64,000 nucleotides of DNA from DATFVA01 sp963832715. GTDB taxonomy: Bacteria > Bacteroidota > Ignavibacteria > Ignavibacteriales > Ignavibacteriaceae. The position numbers and the translations under genes were made by a program. The notes under the pieces are model-generated. The model made no database searches. It was not told the origin of the DNA and worked only from the letters and a program-made list of their open reading frames with translations. The stretch spans positions 186,001 through 250,000 of the forward strand of contig CAWHVB010000003.1 in the NCBI GenBank assembly GCA_963832715.1. The letters are read 5' to 3'. Below, piece after piece: positions 1 through 9,508 of this stretch. The stretch's first letter is position 1. The number at the start of each line of letters is the position of its first letter.

Positions 1-2
1 TG

Positions 3-683
3 GCTGTCCTGGTTAACCGATTCAGCGCTTCAGCATCAGAGATCTTCTCAGCGGCAATTCAGGATTACGGCAGAGGATTAATAATCGGCGAGCAGACATA
101 CGGAAAAGGAACCGTCCAGAACTTAATTGATCTCAACAGACTTATGCCGGGTTCGGATAATAAATTCGGACAGGTGAAGCTGACTATAGCAAAATATTAC
201 AGGATAGACGGAGGGAGTACCCAGCATAAAGGTGTAATTCCGGATATTAAATATCCAACGCCATTCGGTGACTCTAATGAGTACGGCGAAAGTTCAGAAC
301 CAAGTGCTCTGCCCTGGGATCAGATAGCTCCTACCCAATATCAAAAATACGGCGATTTTTCAAAGTACATTCCGCAGCTGACCAGTATGCATGATGAAAG
401 AGTTAAAAAAGATCCCGAATTCCAGAACTATGTTGCGTCGGTTAAGGAAGCTGAGGAATCTCACGACAAGAAGTACGTCTCACTGAATTATGATAAGAGA
501 GATAAAGAAAAAGAAGCTGAAGAAGAGAAAAAGTTTGAAGAGGAGAACAAGGTTAGAAAAGAGCAGGGATTAAAGCTGATTCAGAAAGGTGAAACCCCTG
601 CAGTTAAAACTAAAAATTATGATGCACTGCTTGATGAAACAGGTCATATACTTGCGGATTATATCCTGCTTTCAATAGGCTGA
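3..683 (+). CDS. C-terminal part of an S41 carboxy-terminal processing protease (5' end outside window)
   Basis: The open frame enters from the left edge and ends in TGA. The first residues include NRFSASASEIFSAAI followed by GEQTYGKGTVQ. These match the catalytic serine (SASEI) and catalytic lysine (GKGT) segments of the S41/CtpA (tail-specific protease) family, which cleaves proteins in the periplasm near their C termini. The conserved IPDIKYP segment follows, then a charged, Lys/Glu-rich C-terminal helix of about 100 residues (DKEKEAEEEKKFEEENK) like the tail of long Prc-type proteases. The upstream PDZ domain and signal peptide are not in the window, so the choice between short CtpA and long Prc type is inferred from the long charged tail. 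Confidence 0.85.
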   Translation, partial: AVLVNRFSASASEIFSAAIQDYGRGLIIGEQTYGKGTVQNLIDLNRLMPGSDNKFGQVKLTIAKYYRIDGGSTQHKGVIPDIKYPTPFGDSNEYGESSEPSALPWDQIAPTQYQKYGDFSKYIPQLTSMHDERVKKDPEFQNYVASVKEAEESHDKKYVSLNYDKRDKEKEAEEEKKFEEENKVRKEQGLKLIQKGETPAVKTKNYDALLDETGHILADYILLSIG

Positions 684-696
684 TCTTATTATGCAG

Positions 697-749
697 AACG
701 ACCTGCCGGCCTTTTTAGAAAAAAGAGATTGAGCCGAGCAGGTCGTTTT
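697..749. terminator. Bidirectional rho-independent terminator hairpin
   Basis: AACGACCTGC (697-706) pairs perfectly with GCAGGTCGTT (738-747). CGGC (707-710) pairs with GCCG (733-736) inside it, and a small T6/A6 hairpin sits in the loop. T or A runs lie on both sides. It separates the protease gene (plus) from the convergent aldehyde dehydrogenase gene (minus) and probably terminates both. Confidence 0.75.
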
Positions 750-801
750 ACAAATTGAGCGATTTACCGTACCGCCCTACAAATTATCAACTTTCCTTTT
801 A

Positions 802-2334
802 CTATATATCGAATTTTATTCCCTGTGCAAGCGGAAGAGTAGAGCCATAATTAATGGTATTTGTCTGTCTTCTCATGTAAGCTTTCCAGGCATCTGATCC
901 CGATTCGCGTCCTCCGCCGGTTTCCTTTTCGCCACCGAAAGCCCCGCCTATCTCAGCACCTGATGTTCCGATATTTACATTTGCGATACCGCAGTCGGAA
1001 CCTTCAGAGGACAGAAAAGCTTCAGCCTCTTTCAGGTTATTTGTAAATATTGCTGAAGATAATCCCTGAACGACGCCGTTATGAAGATTTATCGCATTTT
1101 CGATACCGCCTGAGTATTTAATAAGATAAAGAATGGGTGCGAAAGTTTCTTCCTGAACGATTTTATACTTGTTCTCAGCTTCTACAAGTGCAGGAACAAT
1201 ATAGGTTTCAGATTCATAACCTTTCCCAGAAAGAACGTCTCCTCCGTAAATAACTTTTCCGCCTTCTTTTTTAACTTCTTCCAGTGCATCGACAAACATT
1301 TTGACAGCTCCTTTATCGATGAGCGGACCAACATGGTCGTTCTGATCGAGAGGATCACCTATCTTCAATGATTTATAAGCTTTCAGAAGCGATTCTTTCA
1401 CCCTGTCATATATTGATTCGTGGATAATCAATCTTCTTGTTGAAGTACATCTCTGACCGCATGTACCTACGGCTCCGAACACCACTGCAGGTATAGTAAG
1501 CTTTAAGTCGGCATCAGGAGTAATAATAATACCGTTATTTCCGCCCAGTTCAAGAATTGATCTTCCAAACCTTCCCTGTATTACTTCACCCGCATGCTTT
1601 CCGACTTTAGTCGAGCCTGTAACAGAAATAAGAGGGATCCTCTTATCGTTCAATAACCTCTCACCTATCGTAGAACCTTTGCCGATAATCAGGGAAAATA
1701 TTCCTTCAGGAAGTTTATTTTCTTTAAGTACTTTGGCCACAATATTCTGAGTTGCAATCGCCGATAAAGGTACTTTCGAGGAGGGTTTCCATAAGTTTAC
1801 ATCACCGCAGACAGCTGCAAGCATTGCATTCCAGGAGTATACTGCAACCGGGAAATTAAAAGCTGAAATCGTTGCAACAATTCCGAGCGGATGATATTGA
1901 TCGTACATTCTGTGGTCAGGACGTTCGGATTGCATGGTGAAGCCATAAAGCTGGCGCGACTGTCCAACTGCAAAATCGCAGATATCAATCATCTCCTGAA
2001 CTTCGCCCAAACCTTCCTGAAGAGACTTTCCCATTTCATAAGAAACGAGCGTGCCTAATGGTTCTTTATATTCGCGGAGTTTCAAGCCAATCTGCCTGAC
2101 AATTTCTCCTCTTTTTGGAGCAGGCATCTTTCTCCAGGTTTTGAAAGCTTCTGACGCTTTGGCAATAATATTTTCATAATCATTTTCCGATGCCTGGTAA
2201 ACTGACGCTATGAGTTTTCCGTTAGTCGGCGAATAAATTTTAAGTTCTCCCTGGTCTGTGGTATTATTCCACTCTGTGCCGGTTGACGCAGCATAATTTT
2301 TTTCTTTAATTCCTAATTCTTTAAGAAAGTCCAT
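802..2334 (-). CDS. ALDH7-family aldehyde dehydrogenase (probable 1-piperideine-6-carboxylate / 2-aminoadipate semialdehyde dehydrogenase)
   Basis: A 510-residue protein with the whole ALDH fold: ISAFNFPVAVYSWN (NAD-binding site), VTGSTKVG, ELGGNN with the general-base Glu, and FGAVGTCGQRCTSTRR with the catalytic Cys in GQRCT. The GNNGIIITPDADL and GTCGQRCTSTRRL segments are characteristic of the ALDH7/antiquitin group, which oxidises the cyclic semialdehyde made from lysine to 2-aminoadipate with NAD. The gene starts 10 bp after the Rrf2 regulator stops, on the same strand, so the two probably form one transcript. An L-lysine 6-aminotransferase gene lies 7 kb away on the other strand and would supply the substrate. 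The substrate assignment is inference from family and context. Alternative: another ALDH7 substrate such as betaine aldehyde. Confidence 0.88.
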   Translation of the reverse strand: MDFLKELGIKEKNYAASTGTEWNNTTDQGELKIYSPTNGKLIASVYQASENDYENIIAKASEAFKTWRKMPAPKRGEIVRQIGLKLREYKEPLGTLVSYEMGKSLQEGLGEVQEMIDICDFAVGQSRQLYGFTMQSERPDHRMYDQYHPLGIVATISAFNFPVAVYSWNAMLAAVCGDVNLWKPSSKVPLSAIATQNIVAKVLKENKLPEGIFSLIIGKGSTIGERLLNDKRIPLISVTGSTKVGKHAGEVIQGRFGRSILELGGNNGIIITPDADLKLTIPAVVFGAVGTCGQRCTSTRRLIIHESIYDRVKESLLKAYKSLKIGDPLDQNDHVGPLIDKGAVKMFVDALEEVKKEGGKVIYGGDVLSGKGYESETYIVPALVEAENKYKIVQEETFAPILYLIKYSGGIENAINLHNGVVQGLSSAIFTNNLKEAEAFLSSEGSDCGIANVNIGTSGAEIGGAFGGEKETGGGRESGSDAWKAYMRRQTNTINYGSTLPLAQGIKFDI

Positions 2335-2344
2335 AAATACTCCT

Positions 2345-2767
2345 TTAGAGTTTTAAATTAATTTGATCAATTACTGACTGTAGTGAAATTTTTTTCATCC
2401 TGTCCTCTATATCTATCTGTATGGTGCTGAACAGGTCGAGGAAATAAACATTTACCTTTGAAGCTTCAGAAGATTTTCCATTCGCTTTAGATACATCCAT
2501 ATGGAATGCCTTTCGATCTTCTATGGCACAATAAATTTCCTGCAGGTGAATATCAGCGGGTTTCTTCCTCAAACTAAACCCTCCAACGGCTCCTGAAGCA
2601 CTTTCAACTATTCCGTTCTTCGCCAGCATTGAAAGTATTTTCCTCAGCTTTGATGCATTGAGTCCGGTAAATTCAGAAATCTCAATACTATTTTTAGGTG
2701 CTGGATACTCCTTTGCAAGAAAGGCCAGAGCTTTAACCGCGGCAGAAAGTTTTGTAGATGCTGACAT
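2345..2767 (-). CDS. Rrf2-family transcriptional regulator
   Basis: A 140-residue winged-helix protein. The N terminus (MSASTKLSAAVKALAFLA, recognition helix region TGLNASKLRKILSMLAKNGIVES, then GAVGGFSLRKKP) is the typical Rrf2 DNA-binding fold with the GGF/Y wing. I chose the ATG at 2767 because the fold begins there. A start 51 bp upstream would add a non-homologous peptide and would run through the dyad operator. The family's Fe-S sensors (IscR, NsrR, RsrR) normally use three Cys; this protein has a single Cys (YCAIED), so a cluster is unlikely and the ligand is unknown. The ALDH7 gene follows 10 bp downstream. A perfect inverted repeat lies just upstream of the start and suggests autoregulation. 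Confidence 0.85.
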   Translation of the reverse strand: MSASTKLSAAVKALAFLAKEYPAPKNSIEISEFTGLNASKLRKILSMLAKNGIVESASGAVGGFSLRKKPADIHLQEIYCAIEDRKAFHMDVSKANGKSSEASKVNVYFLDLFSTIQIDIEDRMKKISLQSVIDQINLKL

Positions 2768-2773
2768 AATTAT

Positions 2774-2804
2774 TTTATTTGTTACAGTAAGTGTAACAAA
2801 TAAA
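2774..2804. promoter_or_regulatory. 13-bp inverted repeat, probable Rrf2 autoregulatory operator
   Basis: TTTATTTGTTACA (2774-2786) and TGTAACAAATAAA (2792-2804) are a perfect 13-bp inverted repeat around a 5-nt centre (GTAAG). It ends 7 bp upstream of the Rrf2 start codon. Its size and symmetry fit a dimeric regulator, and Rrf2 proteins commonly bind and repress their own promoters. The assignment to this regulator is inference from position. Confidence 0.65.
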
Positions 2805-3049
2805 CTGTAAAAAACCAAATGCTGTAAATGAAAGATTTAGCTTGACTTCCACGTAACGGCTGGATAAATTAAGAATGACTTTTGAAATTATAAATGCAGC
2901 AGCTATTCCTTAAATCAGCTGGGGAAATTTTTAACTACACATCGATGAGCTGGTTACGTAAATAAAAGTCAGGTAGTGGCATTTGCCAGTATTCAGTGCG
3001 TAACAAAATCTAAATCACTTTCACATCCAATTATATATAGGATAAACCT

Positions 3050-6000
3050 ATGAAGAATCATCTACCGACGCGGCAAGTTCCGTGTCTCTTTCTTTTGTTG
3101 ATTCCGGTCTTATTCCTTCTTTTGGGGAGTTCAGCCGTTGCACAACTTTCAGGGACCAAGTATATCGGGGGTGCAACCCCTGATTATGCTACAATTGAGT
3201 TAGCCATCACAGATCTTAATACACAGGGTGTAGTTGACCCTGGAGTTACTTTTCTTATTGGCAGCGGCACTTACAGCAGTGCAAATACACTTAATATTAC
3301 AACGACAACAGGGACTGCAACAGCTCCTATTATTTTCAAACCTGACGCCGGTGCGACAGTAGTAGTAGAACGCACGGGTACGGCGGGGATCGTCTGGCAG
3401 CTGGCAGCGGGCGTAAAGTATCTTACTATTGACGGATCCAATACTGTAGGTGGATCAACGAGGGATCTTACAATTATCAACACAATTGCCGGTGCTACTT
3501 ATGGATTAACTGCATTGGGCAACAATCCAAACTGTCTGTTTACAAATCTGATAGTTGATGCAGGGGCCGGTTCTACAGCAAACCGGAACAGCACTTCGAG
3601 TATCGGAATTCGTGTACACTACAGCGGTTCTGAATCAAATGAAACAAAGATTATGAACAACCATGTAACTAATGCCGGAATCGGCATCAGGATGGAAGGA
3701 AATTCATTAATATTAAATAATGTTATCTCGAATAATGTTGTTGATAATGTAGGGCTGGTTGGTATCTATGCCCTATATGCTTCAAACACTATTATTTCGC
3801 ATAATGAAGTACAGGTACCGGAGGGAACCGGGACAACCACATATGGTATTCAACTAGGTTCATCGATCCAGGGCAACTTTCGGGTTTATGATAATATTAT
3901 ACACAACATAAAATCAAACAGTACATCAACTTCAACAACCGCAGGAATCGCAGGCATATATTCAACCTCCACATCCACAGGAGGAACTCCTCCACGTGCG
4001 GGAGCTGTATTCAATAATTTTATATACGACATAAGCTATACAGCTGCTACAGGAACAGCCCCGGTGTACGGGATCTGGTTCTCTGCTGCCAGCCCTAATA
4101 CTTCTCCGGATACCATTGCATATAATAGCGTAAGTTTGACCGGAACAGGGGATGGTGTAAGGAATTCTGCGGCTATAGCTTTTACTTCAACGACCACCGG
4201 ACATAAATTATTCCTTAAAAATAATATCCTTAGCAACCAGAGTTTGTATTCAACCGGATTTGCCTGGGCAATTCTTAAAAGCGGCACTGCTGCCCAGACG
4301 ACAATGACTTCGGATAATAATGATCTTTATGCAGGCACTATCGATACAACACGATTTACCGGAAGGATAGTCAGCACAGATTATGCTTCCATCGCTGACT
4401 GGAGAACCGCAAGCGGCGGAGACAATGCCAGTTTTGCTGAATTGCCGCCTTTTACATCAGCAACAGACCTCCATATTCCTAATGGTACTTCAACTCAGCT
4501 GGAATCAGGCGGTGTTGCTCTTGCAAATATTACAGAAGATTTTGACGGCGATATAAGAAATGGTTCTACTCCTGATATCGGAGCTGATGAGTTCGCCGGT
4601 CTTCCTATTGATCTCACCCCTCCTGTAATTTCTTATACTCCCCTGCCGAACACAACATCTCTTACGGCACGCACTTTAACTGCAGATATTTCGGACTTAA
4701 GCGGAGTACCAACAGCAGGAATAGGACTCCCGGTGCTGTACTGGAAAATTAATAGCGGAACTTACACCGGCGTGCAGGGAGTATATGTAAGCGGAAATCA
4801 ATATACATTTACTTTCGGCGATGGCGTTCTTACTAATGATGTAGTTTATTACTATGTAGTTGCCCAGGATCTTGCCGGCACACCTAATGTCGGAGCTTAT
4901 CCGTCAAATGGTGCAGGCGGTTTTACTTCTAATCCGCCGGCAGCTTCAGTACCTCCAACGAATCCAAGCAGTTATATTATTGTGGATCAGCCTTTGTCAG
5001 GTGATTATACTGTAGGCCTCACCCTTTTCAACCGCGTTATCGGGAAAAACCTGACAATTCAAAAGATGACGAGAAAGGTTGTTAAGGAAATTCCTATTCA
5101 GGCTTCCGAAAATAAACCGACGGTTAAAAAAGGCGAAGAACTTCAGGCAGATGAAATGTCTATCTGGGGAAAAGCAGGAATAAAAACCGCTAAGATGGAA
5201 GTTACCGAGGAGTATAATGCTCTGATGGATGGAAATCAGATTTATAATGGACCAATGTATGTATACTTTACGCCTGAAGAAAGCAGGATGGCAGGACTGG
5301 ATGGAACCAGGGGTGTATATCCCACAGTACTCGCAGCTGCTTCAGATTTGAACTTGCGGGGTGTAAGCGGTCCGGTTAGATTTCTCCTTAATGATGCTGA
5401 ATACGATGAATCAGCTCCTATTATAATTAACATTACGAGCAGTAATCTACCGACTTCTACAAATACCGTGACGTTCAAACCTAATACAGGTGTTACTTCA
5501 GCAATCGCTGTTGCCAGCGCTAATCCTGTGTTCATTACCTACAACAGTTATATCACTATTGATGGATCAAATACCGCAGGCGGTACTTCACGTGATCTTA
5601 CGCTTAAGAATACGGGCGCCGGCGGTGTTACTTTCTTTTCAGGTGGTACAGATATCACTATCAAGAATACTATCGGCTTTGCTAATACAAGTACATCTCC
5701 ATACGGATTTATTTTCAGCGGTATAACGAACGGCACAGCTGTAAATAACCTGGTATATAAAGCAAGCCTTGCTATTCAGTCACAGGCAGCGTCCGCTAAC
5801 ATTATCATCTCAGATAATGACCTGGGATCGGATGTTACCGCAGATCAGCTTGGCAGGTACGGAATCGTTTTGATTGGAACTAACGGATTTACAATTTCGA
5901 ACAATACGGTGTTTGGCATAATAACCAGCACTTCCGGTCCTAATTATGGTATTCTTCTGGGTTATAATTCAACCTCAGGAGGCGGTGCGGTTAACGGCAC

Positions 6001-9000
6001 CGTGACAGGTAATATAGTTCATGATATCATCAATACGAACACCGGAGGATATGGTGCTTATGGTATAACCGTATCAACCGGCGGAGCTGCGAACGATATT
6101 ATTTCTAACAATGTTATTTACCGTATTGTCGGCACAGGCGACAACATTGGTACTACTTCCTGGATATATAATCCGTTCGGAATTGTAGTTACAAATCTCT
6201 CATCCGGTGTTAATATTTATTACAATTCAATAAACCTGTATGGTGAAGGACCAACATATTCAGCACCAACGGGTTCAGCAGGAATCATCATAGATGTAAA
6301 CTGCTCCGGTATTAATTTCATTGATAATGTTATCAAAAATGAAATGACCGGAACGGGAGCATATAAAGCTTACGGAATTTATATTAAAGCGACAGTAAAT
6401 CCATTTATTGAGATCAATAACAATGATTATTATGTAAATTCTGCAAACCCTTCATTCTTAGGATTCTTCAGTACTGAAGACACTACTTTAGCTCAATGGC
6501 AGGCAGACATAGGACAGGATGCAAATTCAATTTCTTCTGACCCTCTGTATGTTGCTAACACGGATTTGCGTCCCGCAGAAAATTCACCATTGGTTAGCGC
6601 GGGAGCACCAATCGCCGGGATCACCACTGACATACTAGGTGTAACCAGAAACGCAGCAACACCAACTATAGGAGCATATGAGGAAGCAGTTTATATGCCG
6701 CTTGCCGCAGGTGTCTACACAATCGGATTAAGCGCATTCAAACAAGCTACCGGAAAGAATGTCTATTTTGAAACCCACAGCTATAAGGCCAAGGTAGATT
6801 TATCAAAACCGGATTCATACCTGGATCTAAATCCTCCCCAGGATAAAAATGAAAAAGGAATCAAACCCGCAAAAATAAGCAGCATTAAAGAGGTAACACG
6901 GGTAACTAAAGTTCTTATGGAAAATGGGAAACCATTCAATAGTGATTTCTATAAATCTAAGGACTTCACCGGCAATTATCCAACAATCACAGAAGCAGTG
7001 AATGATCTTAACCTCAGAGGCGTGGATGGTCCTGTTACCTTCCTATTAGTAGATACTGATTACCCCAATGAGACTTATCCTATTGCTATTGGGGATCTTA
7101 CAGGTGTTAGTTCAACCAATACAGTAACATTTAAACCTGCTCCTGGTGTTGTAACATTGATCCCCGGAGCTGTCGATCAGTCAACCTCAACGTTCCAGCT
7201 GGGCGGGGCTGATTATGTTACTATCGATGGATCAAATACAGCAGGCGGGACTACTAAAGACCTCACGATTGAGGCCTTGAATAGTTCTCCGGCATTTCAT
7301 TTCTACGGAGCATCAGATAACAATGTTGTAATGAATACAAACTTCAGCAGTATGAATTCCAGTACCGGTTCAGGAACATTCTTGTTTGGAGCCAGTGCGT
7401 CAGGTGATAATAATATGATTGAAAACTGTACAATAAGAGATAATGATACATCCGTAGTAAAACATGCTGTCGGTGTATATTTCTTCTCTTCAAATTTAAG
7501 TACAGGCAACATTGTTAAGGATTGCGAAATCTTAAATTTCACAGACAGAGGATTTACACTCCAGGGTGCACCTTCAACAAATAACAGTATTATTGGCAAT
7601 AATATATATCATGTCCTGCCATCAGCCAAGACTACAATATACGGTATCTATGTGGCCAGGCAGTATGGACTATTAATCGAAGGAAATTATATTTCCAATT
7701 TGATGTCGACTGCTTCAAGTCCGACTATTGCAGGTGTTTATATAATCGGATCTAGCGGAAATCCTGTTGACGTATATATTGAAAACAATGTGGTTTCGTT
7801 ATCGCCATCTGATGAACTGGCCGCAGGCACATTACGCGGACTCGACTACTACGGCTATGCAGCAAACTCGGTTGAAATGTACTTTAATACTGTATATATC
7901 GGCGGAGCTAATGTATCCGGAGGAACAACAGCCGGCATCACAAAACGCGATGTAGCAACAGTATATAAAGTATATGATAACGCTGTATACAACACCCGGT
8001 CAAACGGAGCCGGAACTGGTATTCACTACGGTATATACCTGTCAAATAATACAGCCACAACATTCGAACTGAATAATAATGATTACTATACAGACGGTAC
8101 AGGAGGAATGTTAGGACGCTATGGAACAACTGATTATTCAACGCTAACTGATTGGCAGACTGCCACATCTCAGGATGCTAACTCAATCAGCAACGATCCT
8201 CAATTTGCATCTAATCTGGATTATCGCCCCGCAACCACTTCCCCGCTGCTCGGGGCAGGCTTAACGATTGCAGGTATCACTACGGATATTCTCGGAGATA
8301 CCAGGAACAACCCTCCAACCATAGGTGCATATGAAAACAGCGTAGTTACTATTTTAGCTGCACCGTCCGGTTTAACAGCAACAGGCGACACTAATATGGT
8401 TTACCTGGAATGGACCGATAACTCAAATAATGAACTCGGGTTTGTTATTGAAAGAAGACTCGGAGATACAACCAGCGTTAATCCTTTCGAAGTTATAGAC
8501 ACTACCATCGCAAACGAAGTTTATTATTTCGATACTAATGTTGAACCTCTGACTACATACACCTACAGGCTCTATGCTTATAACAACGAATCTGTGTCTG
8601 CCTACAGCAATATTGCTCAGGCAACAACACCAGTTCCTGTTGAATTAACCTCCTTTACAGCTAAAGTGGGAGAGAAAGCAGTCACCATCAGCTGGAGCAC
8701 TGCTACAGAGACAAACAACAACGGATTCGAAGTACAACGTAAGATCAAGGATAACTGGGAGAAAGTTACATTCCTCAAAGGTAAGGGTACCACAACAGAA
8801 AAAACTGATTATTCTTATACTGATGATTTCAAGTATCAATCGGTATCCGGCGTCATCGTGTACAGACTAAAACAGGTAGACTTTAACGGCACATTCAATT
8901 ACTCAAATATACTGAATGTTGATGTTGACTTTACTCCAAAAGAATATACTCTCTATCAGAATTATCCTAATCCTTTCAATCCTGCAACAAAGATAAAATT

Positions 9001-9220
9001 TGCGCTGCCTTTCGATAGCCGTGTGAAGATTTCTGTGTATAATATCCTCGGTGAATTAGTTGATGTTATTCTTGATGAAGTCAGAACAGTTGGTTATCAT
9101 GACATACAGTTCAATGGTCTCAACATGTCATCCGGAATGTATATCTATACAATCCAGGCAAAATCTGTTGATGGAAAGAGAGATTTCAATTCCGTTAAAA
9201 AGATGATGCTGGTTAAATAA
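3050..9220 (+). CDS. Giant secreted right-handed beta-helix protein with fibronectin-like domain and T9SS sorting signal
   Basis: 2056 residues. The N terminus (MKNHLPTRQVPC, then a Leu-rich stretch ending SSAVAQ) is a signal peptide. Three homologous modules follow, starting near residues 35, 740 and 1304. Each opens with a YPTI-DLNLRGV-GPVTFL-type segment, passes an ITIDGSNTAGGT-DLT segment, then shows Asn/Ile-rich parallel beta-helix repeats, and ends with ITTDILG-TR and IGAYE. Modules are joined by Lys/Glu-rich linkers. A fibronectin III-like domain (from about 1770), the PVELTSFTA domain and the C-terminal sorting domain (QNYPNPFNPATKIKF, from about 1965) complete it. Such proteins are exported by T9SS to the cell surface or medium; the substrate is unknown. 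No secretion-machinery gene is in the window. It stands alone, followed by a strong terminator. Confidence 0.88.
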   Translation: MKNHLPTRQVPCLFLLLIPVLFLLLGSSAVAQLSGTKYIGGATPDYATIELAITDLNTQGVVDPGVTFLIGSGTYSSANTLNITTTTGTATAPIIFKPDAGATVVVERTGTAGIVWQLAAGVKYLTIDGSNTVGGSTRDLTIINTIAGATYGLTALGNNPNCLFTNLIVDAGAGSTANRNSTSSIGIRVHYSGSESNETKIMNNHVTNAGIGIRMEGNSLILNNVISNNVVDNVGLVGIYALYASNTIISHNEVQVPEGTGTTTYGIQLGSSIQGNFRVYDNIIHNIKSNSTSTSTTAGIAGIYSTSTSTGGTPPRAGAVFNNFIYDISYTAATGTAPVYGIWFSAASPNTSPDTIAYNSVSLTGTGDGVRNSAAIAFTSTTTGHKLFLKNNILSNQSLYSTGFAWAILKSGTAAQTTMTSDNNDLYAGTIDTTRFTGRIVSTDYASIADWRTASGGDNASFAELPPFTSATDLHIPNGTSTQLESGGVALANITEDFDGDIRNGSTPDIGADEFAGLPIDLTPPVISYTPLPNTTSLTARTLTADISDLSGVPTAGIGLPVLYWKINSGTYTGVQGVYVSGNQYTFTFGDGVLTNDVVYYYVVAQDLAGTPNVGAYPSNGAGGFTSNPPAASVPPTNPSSYIIVDQPLSGDYTVGLTLFNRVIGKNLTIQKMTRKVVKEIPIQASENKPTVKKGEELQADEMSIWGKAGIKTAKMEVTEEYNALMDGNQIYNGPMYVYFTPEESRMAGLDGTRGVYPTVLAAASDLNLRGVSGPVRFLLNDAEYDESAPIIINITSSNLPTSTNTVTFKPNTGVTSAIAVASANPVFITYNSYITIDGSNTAGGTSRDLTLKNTGAGGVTFFSGGTDITIKNTIGFANTSTSPYGFIFSGITNGTAVNNLVYKASLAIQSQAASANIIISDNDLGSDVTADQLGRYGIVLIGTNGFTISNNTVFGIITSTSGPNYGILLGYNSTSGGGAVNGTVTGNIVHDIINTNTGGYGAYGITVSTGGAANDIISNNVIYRIVGTGDNIGTTSWIYNPFGIVVTNLSSGVNIYYNSINLYGEGPTYSAPTGSAGIIIDVNCSGINFIDNVIKNEMTGTGAYKAYGIYIKATVNPFIEINNNDYYVNSANPSFLGFFSTEDTTLAQWQADIGQDANSISSDPLYVANTDLRPAENSPLVSAGAPIAGITTDILGVTRNAATPTIGAYEEAVYMPLAAGVYTIGLSAFKQATGKNVYFETHSYKAKVDLSKPDSYLDLNPPQDKNEKGIKPAKISSIKEVTRVTKVLMENGKPFNSDFYKSKDFTGNYPTITEAVNDLNLRGVDGPVTFLLVDTDYPNETYPIAIGDLTGVSSTNTVTFKPAPGVVTLIPGAVDQSTSTFQLGGADYVTIDGSNTAGGTTKDLTIEALNSSPAFHFYGASDNNVVMNTNFSSMNSSTGSGTFLFGASASGDNNMIENCTIRDNDTSVVKHAVGVYFFSSNLSTGNIVKDCEILNFTDRGFTLQGAPSTNNSIIGNNIYHVLPSAKTTIYGIYVARQYGLLIEGNYISNLMSTASSPTIAGVYIIGSSGNPVDVYIENNVVSLSPSDELAAGTLRGLDYYGYAANSVEMYFNTVYIGGANVSGGTTAGITKRDVATVYKVYDNAVYNTRSNGAGTGIHYGIYLSNNTATTFELNNNDYYTDGTGGMLGRYGTTDYSTLTDWQTATSQDANSISNDPQFASNLDYRPATTSPLLGAGLTIAGITTDILGDTRNNPPTIGAYENSVVTILAAPSGLTATGDTNMVYLEWTDNSNNELGFVIERRLGDTTSVNPFEVIDTTIANEVYYFDTNVEPLTTYTYRLYAYNNESVSAYSNIAQATTPVPVELTSFTAKVGEKAVTISWSTATETNNNGFEVQRKIKDNWEKVTFLKGKGTTTEKTDYSYTDDFKYQSVSGVIVYRLKQVDFNGTFNYSNILNVDVDFTPKEYTLYQNYPNPFNPATKIKFALPFDSRVKISVYNILGELVDVILDEVRTVGYHDIQFNGLNMSSGMYIYTIQAKSVDGKRDFNSVKKMMLVK

Positions 9221-9242
9221 ACATCATCCAGACACCTTCTCT

Positions 9243-9280
9243 AATCCCGGTTTTTCATCCGAAAAGCCGGGATTTTTATT
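9243..9280 (+). terminator. Rho-independent terminator after the beta-helix gene
   Basis: AATCCCGG followed by T5 pairs with AAAAGCCGGGATT (one G-T wobble), and TTTTTATTT follows. It starts 23 bp after the stop codon of the giant protein gene. Confidence 0.8.
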
Positions 9281-9508
9281 TAATAAGTGTAACCCGGATT
9301 ATTGCTAATCGAATACTTTTTACATAATTTTAAGTATAAGGTTGGTAATATTATGCTCACTTATTTAACATACCGCGAAATAACAGGCTTCAACGATCTC
9401 AGAAGCTATTTCATATCCCGTTTCGAAAACGTATTCTAATACCATTACCTGGTACTCAATTCCTAAATAATTCTACATTTTACTACTACTCATTATTCAG
9501 GAGGATTT

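Noticed and set aside
2345..2767. Rrf2 protein as IscR or NsrR
   Set aside because: The three cluster-binding Cys are absent, and no isc, suf or nitric oxide gene is nearby.
7767..8168. Overlapping frames on both strands inside the giant T9SS gene
   Set aside because: They are shadows of the Asn/Thr-rich repeat coding sequence and lack starts, ribosome sites and family features.
9281..9508. Lysine riboswitch before lat
   Set aside because: The region is AT-rich without the long conserved lysine-aptamer helices, and lat is catabolic. I saw no supporting structure.
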